DNA of 13,097 nucleotides from Vicinamibacteria bacterium (GTDB lineage: Bacteria; Acidobacteriota; Vicinamibacteria; Vicinamibacterales; 2-12-FULL-66-21), in the NCBI GenBank assembly GCA_025937075.1, contig JAICSD010000072.1, positions 1 through 13,097 on the forward strand, in the 5' to 3' direction. A program made the translations under genes and the position numbers. The notes beneath the pieces were generated by a model. The model worked only from the letters and a program-made list of their open reading frames with translations, was not told the origin of the DNA and ran no database searches. Of the stretch, positions 11,416-13,097 are shown piece after piece (positions within the stretch are counted from its first letter, which is position 1; the number at the start of each line of letters is the position of its first letter).

Positions 11416-12586
11416 GCGGAGCCAGCGCGCGCGCCGCTTCCTTCGAATCGCGCGTCCGGTCACGCCATCCGAATGTTGCGCTCCAGCGATTCGGGCGTCC
11501 TTCGACGGCATCCGCGATCACGTGTCCCAGTTCCGGCGCAAACTTGAACCCGTGCCCGCTGTCGCCGGCGGCCACGACCAGACCCGGCCGGTCGGGATCG
11601 GCTCCAATCCAGAAATTGCCGTCGAACGTGTCGCAGTAGAGACAAAGGCGCGACGCGGATACCGGTGAGCCGGCCAGGGCGGGGAAGTGCTCGTCCAGGA
11701 AATCGCGGAACCGCTGTGCTTCCGACGGAAGCACCTCGCGCCGTTCCTCGGGGTCAACTCGACGGCCTGGTCCGTGGTGTCCGATCTTCAGCGTGCCGCC
11801 AGGCAGCGCAGGGAATCCATACCAGCCCGTTTCGGCGATATCCGCTGCCCAGACCGGAAAACGCGGCGGCTGCCATGACGAGGGGTCGCTGATCTGGAAG
11901 TGCACGACCGCCTGGCCCGTCGTCCACATCACGTCTTTGAGGTGCGGCAGCACGGAGGGCGTCCACGCGCCAGCGGCGGCGAGCACGACGTCGGCGCGGA
12001 AGTCGGTTCCGTCAACCGCGACGAGGCCGATCACCCGTGAGCCGCGTTCCTCGAAGCGTCCGAATCGCACGCCTTCGTGAATCCGCACGCCGGCAGCTCG
12101 CGCCTGAGACGCCATCCACGCGAGAGCACGTCCGCTTTCGACCCAGCCCGCGCGTGAATTGAAGTACGCGTCGGGATACGCGCTCGTGGACCACGCGGGA
12201 AAGCGACTGATCCGACTGGAAGGTTCGAGACGCTCGACGCGGTGCCCGCGCCTGTTCAGAGCCGCGAGGCTCTCGTATTCGAAATCACCGGGCTGAAACG
12301 TCCGGCGGGAGAGCACGAGAAATCCGTCTTCGTGATAGAGCGGCGCGGGAACCAATTCGTTCCATCTGTCCCAGCCGGCGAGCGCCACTTCCGCCAGCTC
12401 GGTGTAGATTTCGTCAGGTCCGTAGTCCATGCGGACGATCTTGCTGATGTCCGTCGACGCGGCGGCAAGTGCGGGAATGTGCGGCGCCGCTTCGAGGAGA
12501 TCGACGGTCCATCCGCGCGTCCGCAGCTCCCATGCTGCAGATACACCGAACGCGCCGGCACCGATGATGACAATGGAGCCTCTGAT
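11408..12586 (-). CDS. FAD-dependent DAO-family oxidase (monomeric sarcosine oxidase-like), probable ATC start
   Basis: 392 residues if started at ATC 12586. The N-terminal dinucleotide-binding motif IVIIGAGAFGVSAAWELRT (5-23) is followed by DLLEA (Glu32, ribose contact). The substrate domain and the C-terminal AAGDSGHGFKFAPELG motif match monomeric sarcosine / N-methyl amino acid oxidases. Cys315 in RLCLYC falls exactly at the number and motif of the cysteine that covalently holds FAD in sarcosine oxidase. It would oxidise a secondary or primary amine of a small amino acid with O2. No ATG, GTG, TTG or CTG lies in frame between the upstream TGA (12608-12610) and the FAD motif. ATC 12586 has GGAGG at 6-nt spacing and is 1 nt after the permease stop. 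The first ATG (12430) would delete the FAD site. An ATT at 12574 or a base error are alternatives. Confidence 0.85.
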   Translation of the reverse strand: MRGSIVIIGAGAFGVSAAWELRTRGWTVDLLEAAPHIPALAAASTDISKIVRMDYGPDEIYTELAEVALAGWDRWNELVPAPLYHEDGFLVLSRRTFQPGDFEYESLAALNRRGHRVERLEPSSRISRFPAWSTSAYPDAYFNSRAGWVESGRALAWMASQARAAGVRIHEGVRFGRFEERGSRVIGLVAVDGTDFRADVVLAAAGAWTPSVLPHLKDVMWTTGQAVVHFQISDPSSWQPPRFPVWAADIAETGWYGFPALPGGTLKIGHHGPGRRVDPEERREVLPSEAQRFRDFLDEHFPALAGSPVSASRLCLYCDTFDGNFWIGADPDRPGLVVAAGDSGHGFKFAPELGHVIADAVEGRPNRWSATFGWRDRTRDSKEAARALAPPI

Positions 12587-12587
12587 C

Positions 12588-13097
12588 CTATTCCTCCCGC
12601 AGCGTTGTCATCACGTCGGTGCGCACCGCGCGCGATGGCGGCACGGCGCAGGCTGCCGAGGCAACGATCAGCAGCATTGCCGGGACGCCCGCAAACACGA
12701 TCGGATCAGCGCCCGCACCGACCACATCACGAACGCCGAGCAGTGCGAATAGCCAGCCGGCCAGCGCGCCGGCCGCGACAGGCCACATGGCATCACCCAT
12801 CCCGTCCCTGACCACGCGCGCGGCCGAGCCGCCGAGGGCGAGGCGCACGCCGAAATCCTTCCGTTTCAGGTTCGTCTGGTAGTCGACCAGCGCGTACAGG
12901 CCGATCGACACCATCACGAGCAGAAGCGGCCCGAGCACGGAGAACATCCGCGCCGGGATCCGGCGGAAGAGCAGATTGGCCTCGATGTGCTCGTTCAGCG
13001 TCCTTATATCGTAGAGCGGCAGCTCGGGATCGAGATGGCGCACCGTGCTTCGTACAGCGGACGCGACGGCGACTTCGGATCCCCTTCGCGGCCGGAC
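12588..13097 (-). CDS. FtsX/MacB-like ABC permease, ADOP type, C-terminal part (5' partial)
   Basis: The frame is open to the right edge, reading VRPRRGSEVAVASAVRSTVRHLDPELPLYDIRTLNEHI on the minus strand, so the gene starts outside the window; the GTG at 13043 is only an internal valine. The visible 169 residues hold the DPELPLYDIRTLNEHI end of the periplasmic domain, then the first helix of the last FtsX block (MFSVLGPLLLVMVSIGLYALVDY), the cytosolic loop NLKRKDFGVRLALGGSAARV, and two more membrane segments (VAAGALAGWLFALLGV and PAMLLIVASAACAVPPSRAV), ending MTTLREE. This pattern is that of ADOP (acidobacterial duplicated orphan permease) proteins, which lack a cognate ATPase next to them; their role is poorly known. 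Coupled 1 nt upstream of the oxidase. Confidence 0.88.
   Translation of the reverse strand, partial: VRPRRGSEVAVASAVRSTVRHLDPELPLYDIRTLNEHIEANLLFRRIPARMFSVLGPLLLVMVSIGLYALVDYQTNLKRKDFGVRLALGGSAARVVRDGMGDAMWPVAAGALAGWLFALLGVRDVVGAGADPIVFAGVPAMLLIVASAACAVPPSRAVRTDVMTTLREE
12593..12597 (-). promoter_or_regulatory. Shine-Dalgarno GGAGG in front of the non-ATG oxidase start
   Basis: On the minus strand GGGAGGAATAGG precedes ATC with 6 nt between GGAGG and the codon, the best spacing in this window. The site overlaps the last codons (CGG GAG GAA TAG) of the upstream permease, which suggests translational coupling and decides in favour of ATC 12586 over ATG 12430. Confidence 0.6.

Noticed and set aside
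10219..11511. Open frame of 430 residues on the minus strand opposite the CE15 gene
   Set aside because: It has no domain or signal, is Arg-rich, and crosses the end of the CE15 gene and the start of the convergent gap. CE15 motifs on the + strand are decisive.
12428..12430. ATG 12430 as the start of the oxidase
   Set aside because: It would remove the GAGAFG dinucleotide-binding motif that is coded intact just upstream in the same frame, leaving a protein unable to bind FAD normally.
13041..13043. GTG as start of the FtsX-like gene
   Set aside because: Translation continues upstream to the edge with family-like sequence (SAVRSTVRHLDPELPL), so this valine is internal and the gene is cut by the window.

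Overview
The window is GC-rich bacterial chromosomal DNA, densely coded, with short intergenic gaps. It most likely comes from an Acidobacteriota-type genome, possibly of the Vicinamibacteria kind. The reasons are an ADOP-like FtsX/MacB permease end, a CE15 glucuronoyl esterase, a Tat-exported xylose-isomerase-like TIM barrel, a signal-peptide-bearing SAM methyltransferase, and several families of short intergenic repeats. This placement is inference from gene content; no rRNA or tRNA gene is present to confirm it.

Left part (1-3688): the C-terminal end of a RodZ-like DUF4115 protein runs in from the left edge on the + strand. It converges on a minus-strand cluster that reads, in transcription order: a small protein with an internal duplication, PilT (start overlapping the previous stop as ATGA), an exported FAM173-like methyltransferase, and elongation factor P with an arginine-type PTARG loop. 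This is a housekeeping, envelope and pilus neighbourhood.

Middle part (3689-7283): a 165-bp divergent gap carries two tandem hairpin repeats. A tight + strand operon of four genes follows, with gaps of 2, 13 and 7 nt. It encodes a HUMPS-family (hexulose-phosphate synthase / ketogulonate-phosphate decarboxylase) TIM barrel, a zinc alcohol/polyol dehydrogenase, an SDR dehydrogenase and a metal-dependent sugar isomerase/epimerase. Together these look like a cytoplasmic pathway that oxidises, epimerises and cleaves or decarboxylates a sugar or sugar acid. The exact substrate is not known, and no kinase or transporter is inside the cluster. It is the best candidate here for an undescribed pathway.

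Right part (7317-13097): a Tat-exported second isomerase-like TIM barrel and a secreted Met-rich DUF4412-like protein lie on the minus strand. They diverge across 47 bp from a secreted sialidase-like BNR protein, which is followed by a secreted CE15 glucuronoyl esterase on the + strand. The CE15 gene overlaps by 8 bp, tail to tail, with a minus-strand FAD-dependent DAO-family oxidase. That oxidase has no ATG, GTG, TTG or CTG in frame before its dinucleotide-binding motif and seems to start at ATC. Immediately upstream of it is the C-terminal part of an ADOP/FtsX permease that runs off the right edge. The exported carbohydrate-active proteins and the cytoplasmic operon fit a lifestyle of degrading plant- or polysaccharide-derived sugars.

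No rRNA, tRNA, CRISPR array, insertion sequence, prophage or classical T-tract terminator was seen. No stretch longer than 300 bp lacks a gene.
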